Source of the DNA: Osedax frankpressi
Taxonomy: Eukaryota > Annelida > Polychaeta > Sabellida > Siboglinidae
Direction of reading: 5' to 3'
Length of the DNA: 64,000 nt
Assembly (NCBI GenBank): GCA_964035775.1
Contig: OZ038314.1
Span: 4,683,275-4,747,274, forward strand
In this document: in pieces, positions 26,701 through 41,020 of the stretch
Layout of the letters: every line of letters begins with the position of its first letter
Position numbering within the stretch: the stretch's first letter is position 1
Translations under genes and position numbers: made by a program
Notes under the pieces: generated by a model
Databases searched by the model: none
Seen by the model: the letters and a program-made list of their open reading frames with translations, nothing else
Told to the model about the DNA's origin: nothing

Positions 26701-29700
26701 AAATTATAGTTATTTAAGTTATAGTTATTTAAGTTATAATTATTTAAATTATAGTTATTTAAGTTATAGTTAATTAAGTTATCGTTATTTAAGTTATAGT
26801 TATTTAAGTTATAGTTATTTAAGTCATAGACATTTAAGTTATAGTTATTTCAGTTTTAGTTAAATAAGTTATAGTTATTAAAGTTATAGTTATTTAATTT
26901 CAAATTATTTAATTTCTAATTATTATATTATAGTTATTTAATTTATGGTTATTATATTATATTTATTTAAATTATAGTTATTTAAGTTATTGTTATTTGA
27001 GATATAGTTATTTAATTTATAGTTATTTAAGTTATAGTTATTTAAGTTATATTTATTTAAGTTATAGCTATTTAAGTTATAGTTATTTAGGTTATAGTTA
27101 TTTAAGTTATGATTATTTAATTTATAGTTATTTAAGTTATAGCTATTTAAGTTATAGTTAATTAAGTTATCGTTATTTAAGTTATAGTTATTTAAGTTAT
27201 AGTTATTTAAGTTATAGTTATTTAAATTTTAGTTATATAAGTTATAGTTATTGAATTTATAGTTATTTAATTTATAGTTATTTAAGTTATAGTTATTTAA
27301 GTTATAGTTATTTAAGTTATAGTTATTTAATTTATAGTTATTTAAGTTATAATTATTTAAATTATAGTTATTTAAGTTATAGTTATTTGAGATATAGTTA
27401 TTTAATTTATAGTTATTTAAGTTATAGTTATTTAAGTTATAGTTATTTAAGTTATAGCTATTTAAGTTATAGTTATTTAAGTTATGATTATTTAATTTAT
27501 AGTTATTTAAGTTATAGTTAATTAAGTTATAGTTATTTAAGTTATAGTTATTTAATTAATAGTTATTATATTATTATTATTTAAATTATAGTAATTTAAC
27601 TTATAGTTATTTAAGATATAGTTATTTAAGTTTTAGTTATATAATTTATTGTTATTTAAGTTATTCTTATTTAAGTTATAGTTATTTAAGTTATAGTTAT
27701 TTAAGTTATAGTTATTAAATTATAGTTATTTAAGTTATAGTTATTTAATTTATAGTTATTTAAGTTATAGTTAATTAAGTTATCGTTATTTAAGTTATAG
27801 TCATTTAAGTTATAGTTATTTAAGTTATAGTTATTTAAGTTATAGTTATTTAAGTTATAGTTATTTAAGTTATAGTTATTTAAGTTATAGTTATTTAAGT
27901 TATAATTATTTAATTTATAGTTATTTAAGTTATAGTTAATTAAGTTATCGTTATTTAAGTTATAGTTATTTAAGTTATAGTTATTTAAGTTATAGTTATT
28001 TAAGTTATAATTATTTAATTTATAGTTATTTAAGTTATAGTTATTAAATTATAGTTATTTAAGTTATAGTTATTTAATTTAAAGTTATTTAATTTATGGT
28101 TATTATATTATAGTCTTTTAAATTATAGTTATTTAAGATATAGTTATTTAAGATATAGTTATTTAATTTATATTATTTAAGTTATAGTTATTTAATTTAT
28201 AGTTATTTAAGTTATAATTATTTAAGTTATAGTTATTTAAGTTATAGTTATTTAATTTATATTTATTTAAGTTATATTTATTTAAGTTATAGTTATTTAA
28301 GTTATAGTTATTTAAGTTATAGTTATTTAATTTATAGTTTTTTAATTTATGGTTATTATATTATAGTTATTTAAATTATAGTTATTTAACGTATAGTTAT
28401 TTAAGACAGAGTTATTTAAGTTTTAGTTATATAATTTATTGTTATTTAAGTTATTCTTATTTAAGTTATAGTTATTTAAGTTATAGTTATTTAAGTTATA
28501 GTTATTAAATTATAGTTATTTAAGTTATAGTTATTTAAGTTATATTTTACTAAGTTATAGTGATTACAGTTATTTATATTTAAGCTATAGTTATTTAAGT
28601 TATAGTTATTTAATGTATAGTTATTTAATGTATAGTTATTTAAGTTATAGTTATATAAGTTATAGTTATTAAAGTTATAGCTATTTAAATTTTAGTTATA
28701 TAAGTTATAATTATTGAATTTATAGTTATTTAATTTATAGTTATTTAAGTTATAGTTATTTAAGTTATAGTTATTTAAGTTATAGTTATTTAAGTTATAG
28801 TTATTTAAGTTATAGTTATTTAAGTTATAGTTATTTAAGTTATAGTTATTTAAGTTATAGTTATTTAATTAATAGTAATTTAAGTTATAGTAATTTAAGT
28901 TTAGTTATTTAATTTATAGTTATTTAAGTTATAGTTAATTAAGTTATCGTTAGTTAAGTTATAGTTATTTAAGTTATAGTTATTAAATTATAGTTATTTA
29001 AGTTATAGTTATGTAATTTATAGTTTTTTCATTTATGGTTATTATATTATAGTTATATAAATTATAGTTATTTAAGTTATAGTTATTTGAGATATAGTTA
29101 TTTAATTTATATTTATTTAAGTTATAGTTATTTAAGTTATAGTTATTTAAGTTATAGTTATTTAATTTATAGTTATTTAAGTTATAGTTAATTAAGTTAT
29201 CGTTAGTTAAGTTATAGTTATTTAAGTTATTGTTATTTAAGTTATTGTTATTTAAGTTATAGTTATCTAAGTTATAGTTATTTAAGTTATAGTTATTTAA
29301 GTTATAGTTATTTAAGTTATAGTTATTTAAGTTATAGCTATTTAATATATACTTATTTAATTTATAGTTATTTAAGTTATAGTTATTTAATTTATAGTTA
29401 TTTAAGTTATAGTTATTTAAGTTATAGTTATTTAAGTTATAGTTATTTAAGTTATAGTTATTTAATTAATAGTAATTTAAGTTATAGTAATTTAAGTTAT
29501 AGTTATTTAATTTATAGTTATTTAATTTATAGTTATTTAAGTTATAGTTATTTAAGTTATAGTTATTTAAGTTATAGTTATTTAAGTTATAGTTATTTAA
29601 TTAATAGTAATTTAAGTTATAGTAATTTAAGTTTAGTTATTTAATTTATAGTTATTTAAGTTATAGTTAATTAAGTTATCGTTAGTTAAGTTATAGTTAT

Positions 29701-30556
29701 TTAAGTTATAGTTATTAAATTATAGTTACTTAAGTTATAGTTATTTAAGTTATAGTTATTTAATTTATAGTTATTTAAGTTATAGTTATTTAAGTTATAG
29801 TTATTTAAGTTATAGTTATTTAAGTTATGATTATTTAATTTATAGTTATTTAAGTTATAATTAATTAAGTTATAGTTATTTAAGTTATAGTTATTAAATT
29901 ATAGTTATTTAAGTTATAGTTATTTAATTAATAGTTATTATATTATTATTATTTAAATTATAGTTATTTACTTATAGTTATTTAAGATAGAGTTATTTAA
30001 GTTTTAGTTATATAATGTATTGTTATTTAAGTTATTCTTATTTAAGTTATAGTTATTTAAGTTATAGTTATTTAAGTTATAGTTATTTAAGTTATAGTTA
30101 TTTAAGTTATAGTTATTTAAGTTATAGTTATTTAATTAATAGTTATTTAAGTTATAGTTATTTAAGTTATAGTTATTTAAGTTATAGTTATTTAAGTTAT
30201 AGTTATTTAAGTTATAGTTATTTAATTTATAGTTATTTAATTTATAGTTATTTAAGTTATAGTTATTTAAGTTATAGTTATTTAAGTTATAGTTATTTAA
30301 GTTATAGTTATTTAATTAATAGTAATTTAAGTTATAGTAATTTAAGTTTAGTTATTTAATTTATAGTTATTTAAGTTATAGTTAATTAAGTTATCGTTAG
30401 TTAAGTTATAGTTATTTAAGTTATAGTTATTAAATTATAGTTATTTAAGTTATAGTTATTTAAGTTATAGTTATTTAATTTATAGTTATTTAAGTTATAG
30501 TTAATTAAGTTATCGTTAGTTAAGTTATAGTTATTTAAGTTATAGTTATTTAAGTT
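23317..30556 (+). repeat. ~7.25 kb tandem higher-order repeat, copy 1
   Basis: This block repeats at 30,557-37,811. The offset is 7,240 bp up to about 23,760 and 7,255 bp after that, because copy 2 has one extra consensus monomer there. ATG-type islands (25,115 to 32,370; 30,015 to 37,270) and ATTCAA islands (26,625 to 33,881) keep an offset within a base of 7,255. I noted only a handful of single-base differences over the whole length, for example TTATAATTAT near 27,350 against TTATAGTTAT in copy 2. Left of 23,317 the flank continues the AGCTATTTAAG series seen in the 1,124-bp copies. Confidence 0.9.
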
Positions 30557-33500
30557 ATAGTTATTTAAGTTATAATTATTTAATTTATAGTTATTTAAGT
30601 TATAGTTAATTAAGTTATAGTTATTTAAGTTATAGTTATTAAATTATAGTTATTTAAGTTATAGTTATTTAATTTATAGTTATTATATTATTATTATTTA
30701 AATTATAGTTATTTAACTTGTAGTTATTTAAGATAGAGTTATTTAAGTTTTAGTTATATAATTTATTGTTATTTAAGTTATTCTTATTTAAGTTATAGTT
30801 ATTTAAGTTATAGTTATTTAAGTTATAGTTATTAAATTATAGTTATTTAAGTTATAGTTATTTAAGTTATATTTTTTTAAGTTATAGTGATTACAGTTAT
30901 AGCTATTTAAGCTATAGTTATTTAAGTTATAGTTATTTAAGTTATAGTTATTTAAGTTATATTTATTTAAGTTATAGTTATTTAATTTATAGTTATTTAA
31001 GTTATAGTTATTTAAGTTATAGTTATTTAAGTTATAGTTATTTAAGTTATAATTATTTAAATTATAGTTATTTAAGTTATAGTTAATTAAGTTATCGTTA
31101 TTTAAGTTATAGTTATTTAAGTTATAGTTATTTAAGTTATAGTTATTTAAGATATTGTTATTCAATTATAGTTATTTAAGTTATAGTTATTTAATTTATG
31201 GTTATTATATTATAATTATTTAAATTATAGTTATTTAAGTTATAGTTATTTAAGTTATAGTTATTTAAGTTATAATTATTTAAATTATAGTTATTTAAGT
31301 TATAGTTAATTAAGTTATCGTTATTTAAGTTATAGTTATTTAAGTTATAGTTATTTAAGTCATAGACATTTAAGTTATAGTTATTTAAGTTTTAGTTAAA
31401 TAAGTTATAGTTATTAAAGTTATAGTTATTTAATTTCAAATTATTTAATTTCTAATTATTATATTATAGTTATTTAATTTATGGTTATTATATTATATTT
31501 ATTTAAATTATAGTTATTTAAGTTATTGTTATTTGAGATATATTTATTTAAGTTATAGTTATTTAAGTTATAGTTATTTAAGTTATAGTTATTTAATTTA
31601 TAGTTATTTAAGTTATAGTTAATTAAGTTATCGTTAGTTAAGTTATAGTTATTTAAGTTATTGTTATTTAAGTTATTGTTATTTAAGTTATAGTTATTTA
31701 ATTAATAGTAATTTAAGTTATAGTAATTTAAGTTTAGTTATTTAATTTATAGTTATTTAAGTTATAGTTAATTAAGTTATCGTTAGTTAAGTTATAGTTA
31801 TTTAAGTTATAGTTATTAAATTATAGTTATTTAAGTTATAGTTATTTAATTTATAGTTTTTTCATTTATGGTTATTATATTATAGTTATATAAATTATAG
31901 TTATTTAAGTTATAGTTATTTGAGATATAGTTATTTAATTTATATTTATTTAAGTTATAGTTATTTAAGTTATAGTTATTTAAGTTATAGTTATTTAAGT
32001 TATAGTTATTTAATTTATAGTTATTTAAGTTATAGTTAATTAAGTTATCGTTAGTTAAGTTATAGTTATTTAAGTTATTGTTATTTAAGTTATTGTTATT
32101 TAAGTTATAGTTATCTAAGTTATAGTTATTTAAGTTATAGTTATTTAAGTTATAGTTATTTAAGTTATAGTTATTTAAGTTATGATTATTTAATTTATAG
32201 TTATTTAAGTTATAGTTAATTAAGTTATAGTTATTTAAGTTATAGTTATTAAATTATAGTTATTTAAGTTATAGTTATTTAATTAATAGTTATTATATTA
32301 TTATTATTTAAATTATAGTTATTTACTTATAGTTATTTAAGATACAGTTATTTAAGTTTTAGTTATATAATGTATTGTTATTTAAGTTATTCTTATTTAA
32401 GTTATAGTTATTTAAGTTATAGTTATTTAAGTTATAGTTATTTAAGTTATAGTTATTTAAGTTATAGTTATTTAAGTTATAGTTATTTAATTAATAGTTA
32501 TTTAAGTTATAGTTATTTAAGTTATAGTTATTTAAGTTATAGTTATTTAAGTTATAGTTATTTAAGTTATAGTTATTTAATTTATAATTATTTAATTTAT
32601 AGTTATTTAAGTTATAGTTATTTAAGTTATAGTTATTTAAGTTATAGTTATTTAAGTTATAGTTATTTAATTAATAGTAATTTAAGTTATAGTAATTTAA
32701 GTTTAGTTATTTAATTTATAGTTATTTAAGTTATAGTTAATTAAGTTATCGTTAGTTAAGTTATAGTTATTTAAGTTATAGTTATTAAATTATAGTTATT
32801 TAAGTTATAGTTATTTAAGTTATAGTTATTTAATTTATAGTTATTTAAGTTATAGTTAATTAAGTTATCGTTAGTTAAGTTATAGTTATTTAAGTTATAG
32901 TTATTTAAGTTCTAGTCATTTAAGTTATAGTTATTTAATATATACTTATTTAATTTATAGTTATTTAAGTTATAGTTATTTAAGTTATAGTTATTTAAGT
33001 TATAGTTATTTAAATTATAGTTAATTAAGTTATAGTTATTTAAGATATAGTTATTTAATTTATATTATTTAAGTTATAGCTATTTAATTTATAGTTATTT
33101 AAGTTATAGTTATTTAAGTTATATTTTTTAAGTTAAAGTCATTTAAGTTATAGTTATTTAAGTTATAGTTATTTAATTTATAGTTATTTAAGTTATAGTT
33201 ATTTAAATTATAGTTATTTAAGTTATAGTTATTTAATATATAGTTATTTAATTTATAGTTATAGCTATTTAAGTTATAGTTATTTAAGTTATAGTTATTT
33301 AAGTTATAATTATTTAATTTATAGTTATTTAAGTTATAGTAAATTAAGTTATAGTTATTTAAGTTATAGTTATTAAATTATAGTTATTTAAGTTATAGTT
33401 ATTTAATTTATAGTTATTATATTATTATTATTTAAATTATAGTTATTTAACTTGTAGTTATTTAAGATAGAGTTATTTAAGTTTTAGTTATATAATTTAT

Positions 33501-36500
33501 TGTTATTTAAGTTATTCTTATTTAAGTTATAGTTATTTAAGTTATAGTTATTAAATTATAGTTATTTAAGTTATAGTTATTTAAATTATATTTTTTTAAG
33601 TTATAGTGATTACAGTTATAGCTATTTAAGCTATAGTTATTTAAGTTATAGTTATTTAAGTTATAGTTATTTAAGTTATAGTTATTTAAGTTATAGTTAT
33701 TTAATTTATAGTTATTTAAGTTATAGTTATTTAAGTTATAGTTATTTAAGTTATAGTTATTTAAGTTATAATTATTTAAATTATAGTTATTTAAGTTATA
33801 GTTAATTAAGTTATCGTTATTTAAGTTATAGTTATTTAAGTTATAGTTATTTAAGTTATAATTATTTAAGATATAGTTATTCAATTATAGTTATTTAAGT
33901 TATAGTTATTTAATTTATGGTTATTATATTATAATTATTTAAATTATAGTTATTTAAATTATAGTTATTTAAGTTATAGTTATTTAAGTTATAATTATTT
34001 AAATTATAGTTATTTAAGTTATAGTTAATTAAGTTATCGTTATTTAAGTTATAGTTATTTAAGTTATAGTTATTTAAGTCATAGACATTTAAGTTATAGT
34101 TATTTCAGTTTTAGTTAAATAAGTTATAGTTATTAAAGTTATAGTTATTTAATTTCAAATTATTTAATTTCTAATTATTATATTATAGTTATTTAATTTA
34201 TGGTTATTATATTATATTTATTTAAATTATAGTTATTTAAGTTATTGTTATTTGAGATATAGTTATTTAATTTATAGTTATTTAAGTTATAGTTATTTAA
34301 GTTATATTTATTTAAGTTATAGCTATTTAAGTTATAGTTATTTAGGTTATAGTTATTTAAGTTATGATTATTTAATTTATAGTTATTTAAGTTATAGCTA
34401 TTTAAGTTATAGTTAATTAAGTTATCGTTATTTAAGTTATAGTTATTTAAGTTATAGTTATTTAAGTTATAGTTATTTAAATTTTAGTTATATAAGTTAT
34501 AGTTATTGAATTTATAGTTATTTAATTTATAGTTATTTAAGTTATAGTTATTTAAGTTATAGTTATTTAAGTTATAGTTATTTAATTTATAGTTATTTAA
34601 GTTATAGTTATTTAAATTATAGTTATTTAAGTTATAGTTATTTGAGATATAGTTATTTAATTTATAGTTATTTAAGTTATAGTTATTTAAGTTATAGTTA
34701 TTTAAGTTATAGCTATTTAAGTTATAGTTATTTAAGTTATGATTATTTAATTTATAGTTATTTAAGTTATAGTTAATTAAGTTATAGTTATTTAAGTTAT
34801 AGTTATTTAATTAATAGTTATTATATTATTATTATTTAAATTATAGTAATTTAACTTATAGTTATTTAAGATATAGTTATTTAAGTTTTAGTTATATAAT
34901 TTATTGTTATTTAAGTTATTCTTATTTAAGTTATAGTTATTTAAGTTATAGTTATTTAAGTTATAGTTATTAAATTATAGTTATTTAAGTTATAGTTATT
35001 TAATTTATAGTTATTTAAGTTATAGTTAATTAAGTTATCGTTATTTAAGTTATAGTCATTTAAGTTATAGTTATTTAAGTTATAGTTATTTAAGTTATAG
35101 TTATTTAAGTTATAGTTATTTAAGTTATAGTTATTTAAGTTATAGTTATTTAAGTTATAATTATTTAATTTATAGTTATTTAAGTTATAGTTAATTAAGT
35201 TATCGTTATTTAAGTTATAGTTATTTAAGTTATAGTTATTTAAGTTATAGTTATTTAAGTTATAATTATTTAATTTATAGTTATTTAAGTTATAGTTATT
35301 AAATTATAGTTATTTAAGTTATAGTTATTTAATTTAAAGTTATTTAATTTATGGTTATTATATTATAGTCTTTTAAATTATAGTTATTTAAGATATAGTT
35401 ATTTAAGATATAGTTATTTAATTTATATTATTTAAGTTATAGTTATTTAATTTATAGTTATTTAAGTTATAATTATTTAAGTTATAGTTATTTAAGTTAT
35501 AGTTATTTAATTTATATTTATTTAAGTTATATTTATTTAAGTTATAGTTATTTTAGTTATAGTTATTTAAGTTATAGTTATTTAATTTATAGTTTTTTAA
35601 TTTATGGTTATTATATTATAGTTATTTAAATTATAGTTATTTAACGTATAGTTATTTAAGACAGAGTTATTTAAGTTTTAGTTATATAATTTATTGTTAT
35701 TTAAGTTATTCTTATTTAAGTTATAGTTATTTAAGTTATAGTTATTTAAGTTATAGTTATTAAATTATAGTTATTTAAGTTATAGTTATTTAAGTTATAT
35801 TTTACTAAGTTATAGTGATTACAGTTATTTATATTTAAGCTATAGTTATTTAAGTTATAGTTATTTAATGTATAGTTATTTAATGTATAGTTATTTAAGT
35901 TATAGTTATATAAGTTATAGTTATTAAAGTTATAGCTATTTAAATTTTAGTTATATAAGTTATAATTATTGAATTTATAGTTATTTAATTTATAGTTATT
36001 TAAGTTATAGTTATTTAAGTTATAGTTATTTAAGTTATAGTTATTTAAGTTATAGTTATTTAAGTTATAGTTATTTAAGTTATAGTTATTTAAGTTATAG
36101 TTATTTAAGTTATAGTTATTTAATTAATAGTAATTTAAGTTATAGTAATTTAAGTTTAGTTATTTAATTTATAGTTATTTAAGTTATAGTTAATTAAGTT
36201 ATCGTTAGTTAAGTTATAGTTATTTAAGTTATAGTTATTAAATTATAGTTATTTAAGTTATAGTTATGTAATTTATAGTTTTTTCATTTATGGTTATTAT
36301 ATTATAGTTATATAAATTATAGTTATTTAAGTTATAGTTATTTGAGATATAGTTATTTAATTTATATTTATTTAAGTTATAGTTATTTAAGTTATAGTTA
36401 TTTAAGTTATAGTTATTTAATTTATAGTTATTTAAGTTATAGTTAATTAAGTTATCGTTAGTTAAGTTATAGTTATTTAAGTTATTGTTATTTAAGTTAT

Positions 36501-37811
36501 TGTTATTTAAGTTATAGTTATCTAAGTTATAGTTATTTAAGTTATAGTTATTTAAGTTATAGTTATTTAAGTTATAGTTATTTAAGTTATAGCTATTTAA
36601 TATATACTTATTTAATTTATAGTTATTTAAGTTATAGTTATTTAATTTATAGTTATTTAAGTTATAGTTATTTAAGTTATAGTTATTTAAGTTATAGTTA
36701 TTTAAGTTATAGTTATTTAATTAATAGTAATTTAAGTTATAGTAATTTAAGTTATAGTTATTTAATTTATAGTTATTTAATTTATAGTTATTTAAGTTAT
36801 AGTTATTTAAGTTATAGTTATTTAAGTTATAGTTATTTAAGTTATAGTTATTTAATTAATAGTAATTTAAGTTATAGTAATTTAAGTTTAGTTATTTAAT
36901 TTATAGTTATTTAAGTTATAGTTAATTAAGTTATCGTTAGTTAAGTTATAGTTATTTAAGTTATAGTTATTAAATTATAGTTACTTAAGTTATAGTTATT
37001 TAAGTTATAGTTATTTAATTTATAGTTATTTAAGTTATAGTTATTTAAGTTATAGTTATTTAAGTTATAGTTATTTAAGTTATGATTATTTAATTTATAG
37101 TTATTTAAGTTATAATTAATTAAGTTATAGTTATTTAAGTTATAGTTATTAAATTATAGTTATTTAAGTTATAGTTATTTAATTAATAGTTATTATATTA
37201 TTATTATTTAAATTATAGTTATTTACTTATAGTTATTTAAGATAGAGTTATTTAAGTTTTAGTTATATAATGTATTGTTATTTAAGTTATTCTTATTTAA
37301 GTTATAGTTATTTAAGTTATAGTTATTTAAGTTATAGTTATTTAAGTTATAGTTATTTAAGTTATAGTTATTTAAGTTATAGTTATTTAATTAATAGTTA
37401 TTTAAGTTATAGTTATTTAAGTTATAGTTATTTAAGTTATAGTTATTTAAGTTATAGTTATTTAAGTTATAGTTATTTAATTTATAGTTATTTAATTTAT
37501 AGTTATTTAAGTTATAGTTATTTAAGTTATAGTTATTTAAGTTATAGTTATTTAAGTTATAGTTATTTAATTAATAGTAATTTAAGTTATAGTAATTTAA
37601 GTTTAGTTATTTAATTTATAGTTATTTAAGTTATAGTTAATTAAGTTATCGTTAGTTAAGTTATAGTTATTTAAGTTATAGTTATTAAATTATAGTTATT
37701 TAAGTTATAGTTATTTAAGTTATAGTTATTTAATTTATAGTTATTTAAGTTATAGTTAATTAAGTTATCGTTAGTTAAGTTATAGTTATTTAAGTTATAG
37801 TTATTTAAGTT
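30557..37811 (+). repeat. ~7.25 kb tandem higher-order repeat, copy 2
   Basis: Nearly identical second copy of 23,317-30,556. Its left junction at about 30,557 is visible because the expected TTAAGTTCTAGTCAT unit, present at 37,803-37,817 after copy 2, is replaced by a TTAAGTTATAGTTAT unit leading into the TTATAATTAT island of the copy start. About 25 bases of shared monomer sequence surround the join, so the exact crossover point cannot be fixed. A private change in copy 2 is TTTTAGTTAT near 35,551 where copy 1 reads TTTAAGTTAT. Confidence 0.9.
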
Positions 37812-38463
37812 CTAGTCATTTAAGTTATAGTTATTTAATATATACTTATTTAATTTATAGTTATTTAAGTTATAGTTATTTAAGTTATAGTTATTTAAGT
37901 TATAGTTATTTAAATTATAGTTAATTAAGTTATAGTTATTTAAGATATAGTTATTTAATTTATATTATTTAAGTTATAGCTATTTAATTTATAGTTATTT
38001 AAGTTATAGTTATTTAAGTTATATTTTTTAAGTTAAAGTCATTTAAGTTAGTGTTATTTAAGTTATAGTTATTTAATTTATAGTTATTTAAGTTATAGTT
38101 ATTTAAATTATAGTTATTTAAGTTATAGTTATTTAATATATAGTTACTTAATTTATAGTTATAGCTATTTAAGTTATAGTTATTTAAGTTATAGTTATTT
38201 AAGTTATAATTATTTAATTTATAGTTATTTAAGTTATAGTTAATTAAGTTATAGTTATTTAAGTTATAGTTATTAAATTATAGTTATTTAAGTTATAGTT
38301 ATTTAATTTATAGTTATTATATTATTATTATTTAAATTATAGTTATTTAACTTATAGTTATTTAAGATAGAGTTATTTAAGTTTTAGTTATATAATTTAT
38401 TGTTATTTAAGTTATTCTTATTTAAGTTATAGTTATTTAAGTTATAGTTATTTAAGTTATAGT

Positions 38464-38851
38464 TATTAAATTATAGTTATTTAAGTTATAGTTATTTAAG
38501 TTATATTTTTTTAAGTTATAGTGATTACAGTTATAGCTATTCAAGCTATAGTTATTTAAGTTATAGTTATTTAAGTTATAGTTATTTAAGTTATAATTAT
38601 TTAAATTATAGTTATTTAAGTTATAGTTAATTAAGTTATCGTTATTTAAGTTATAGTTATTAAATTATAGTTATTTAATTTATAGTTATTTAAGTTATAT
38701 TTTTTTAAGTTATAGTGATTACAGTTATAGCTATTTAAGCTATAGTTATTTAAGTTATAGTTATTTAAGTTATAGTTATTTAAGTTATAGTTATTTAAGT
38801 TATAGTTATTTAATTTATAGTTATTTAAGTTATAGTTATTTAAGTTATAGT
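38464..38851 (+). repeat. 194-bp tandem duplication around the GTGATTACAG island (first of eight)
   Basis: Copies are 38,464-38,657 and 38,658-38,851; TATTAAATTA and GTGATTACAG both repeat at 194 bp. 194 = 13 x 15 - 1, and each copy holds one 14-bp TAAATTATAGTTAT unit. Further pairs with the same 194-bp spacing begin near 40,046, 40,569, 44,564, 46,922, 49,725, 53,278 and 56,066. Left of 38,464 the island is single wherever it occurs (for example 15,968, 22,523, 26,351 and 33,606). The pair is therefore a derived marker of the right half of the window. In the first copy the hairpin loop reads ATTCA instead of ATTTA. Confidence 0.88.
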
Positions 38852-39244
38852 TATTTAAGTTATAGTTATTTAAGTTATAATTATTTAAATTATAGTTATT
38901 TAAATTATAGTTAATTAAGTTATCGTTATTTAAGTTATAGTTATTTAAGTTATAGTTATTTAAGTTATAGTTATTTAAGATATAGTTATTCAATTATAGT
39001 TATTTAAGTTATAGTTATTTAATTTATGGTTATTATATTATAATTATTTAAATTATAGTTATTTAAGTTATAGTTATTTAAGTTATAGTTATTTAAGTTA
39101 TAATTATTTAAATTATAGTTATTTAAGTTATAGTTAATTAAGTTATCGTTATTTAAGTTATAGTTATTTAAGTTATAGTTATTTAAGTCATAGTCATTTA
39201 AGTTATAGTTATTTAAGTTTTAGTTAAATAAGTTATAGTTATTA

Positions 39245-39925
39245 AAGTTATAGTTATTTAATTTCAAATTATTTAATTTCTAATTATTATATTATAGTTA
39301 TTTAATTTATGGTTATTATATTATATTTATTTAAATTATAGTTATTTAAGTTATAGTTATTTGAGATATAGTTATTTAATTTATAGTTATTTAAGTTATA
39401 GTTATTTAAGTTATATTTATTTAAGTTATAGCTATTTAAGTTATAGTTATTTAAGTTATAGTTATTTAAGTTATGATTATTTAATTTATAGTTATTTAAG
39501 TTATAGCTATTTAAGTTATAGTTAATTAAGTTATCGTTATTTAAGTTATAGTTATTTAAGTTATAGTTATTTAAGTTATAGTTATTTAAATTTTAGTTAT
39601 ATAAGTTATAGTTATTGAATTTATAGTTATTTAATTTATAGTTATTTAAGTTATAGTTATTAAAGTTATAGTTATTTAATTTCAAATTATTTAATTTCTA
39701 ATTATTATATTATAGTTATTTAATTTATGGTTATTATATTATATTTATTTAAATTATAGTTATTTAAGTTATAGTTATTTGAGATATAGTTATTTAAATT
39801 ATAGTTATTTAAGTTATAGTTATTTAAGTTATATTTATTTAAGTTATAGCTATTTAAGTTATAGTTATTTAAGTTATAGTTATTTAAGTTATGATTATTT
39901 AATTTATAGTTATTTAAGTTATAGC
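39245..39925 (+). repeat. 418-bp tandem duplication, second copy incomplete
   Basis: The TTAATTTCAAATTAT / TTAATTTCTAATTAT / ATGG series at about 39,245-39,340 is repeated at 39,663-39,758 with an offset of 418 bp (28 x 15 - 2). The second copy runs only to about 39,925. There an AGCTATTTAA unit leads straight into CTTATAGTTATTTAAGATAGAG, the sequence found at 38,350. That join is the 1,582-bp repeat junction. Confidence 0.75.
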
Positions 39926-39980
39926 TATTTAACTTATAGTTATTTAAGATAGAGTTATTTAAGTTTTAGTTATATAATTT

Positions 39981-41020
39981 ATTGTTATTTAAGTTATTCT
40001 TATTTAAGTTATAGTTATTTAAGTTATAGTTATTTAAGTTATAGTTATTAAATTATAGTTATTTAAGTTATAGTTATTTAAGTTATATTTTTTTAAGTTA
40101 TAGTGATTACAGTTATAGCTATTTAAGCTATAGTTATTTAAGTTATAGTTATTTAAGTTATAGTTATTTAAGTTATAATTATTTAAATTATAGTTATTTA
40201 AGTTATAGTTAATTAAGTTATCGTTATTTAAGTTATAGTTATTAAATTATAGTTATTTAATTTATAGTTATTTAAGTTATATTTTTTTAAGTTATAGTGA
40301 TTACAGTTATAGCTATTTAAGCTATAGTTATTTAAGTTATAGTTATTTAAGTTATAGTTATTTAAGTTATAGTTATTTAAGTTATAGTTATTTAATTTAT
40401 AGTTATTTAAGTTATAGTTATTTAAGTTATAGTTATTTAAGTTATAGTTATTTAAGTTATAATTATTTAAATTATAGTTATTTAAGTTATAGTTAATTAA
40501 GTTATTGTTATTTAAGTTATTCTTATTTAAGTTATAGTTATTTAAGTTATAGTTATTTAAGTTATAGTTATTAAATTATAGTTATTTAAGTTATAGTTAT
40601 TTAAGTTATATTTTTTTAAGTTATAGTGATTACAGTTATAGCTATTTAAGCTATAGTTATTTAAGTTATAGTTATTTAAGTTATAGTTATTTAAGTTATA
40701 ATTATTTAAATTATAGTTATTTAAGTTATAGTTAATTAAGTTATCGTTATTTAAGTTATAGTTATTAAATTATAGTTATTTAATTTATAGTTATTTAAGT
40801 TATATTTTTTTAAGTTATAGTGATTACAGTTATAGCTATTTAAGCTATAGTTATTTAAGTTATAGTTATTTAAGTTATAGTTATTTAAGTTATAGTTATT
40901 TAAGTTATAGTTATTTAAGTTATAGTTATTTAATTTATAGTTATTTAAGGTATAGTTATTTAAGTTATAGTTATTTAAGTTATAGTTATTTAAGTTATAA
41001 TTATTTAAATTATAGTTAAT
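39981..41020 (+). repeat. 523-bp tandem duplication
   Basis: Copy 1 is 39,981-40,503 and copy 2 about 40,504-41,020. ATTGTTATTTAAG repeats at 523 bp, as do both GTGATTACAG islands (40,103/40,297 and 40,626/40,820). Each copy therefore already contains the 194-bp pair, so the 194-bp duplication came first. The join at 40,504 is chimeric: GTTAATTAAGTTAT is followed by TGTTATTTAAG instead of the usual CGTTAT. Copy 2 has one monomer more before the TTAATTTATAG unit and one fewer near 41,015. 523 = 35 x 15 - 2. Confidence 0.8.

Noticed and set aside
40490-40520. CpG decay (TATCG to TATTG) in the unit after GTTAATTAAG
   Set aside because: The TATTG here continues into TTATTCTTATTTAAG, which belongs to a different island. 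The change is better explained by the 523-bp duplication junction than by a point mutation.
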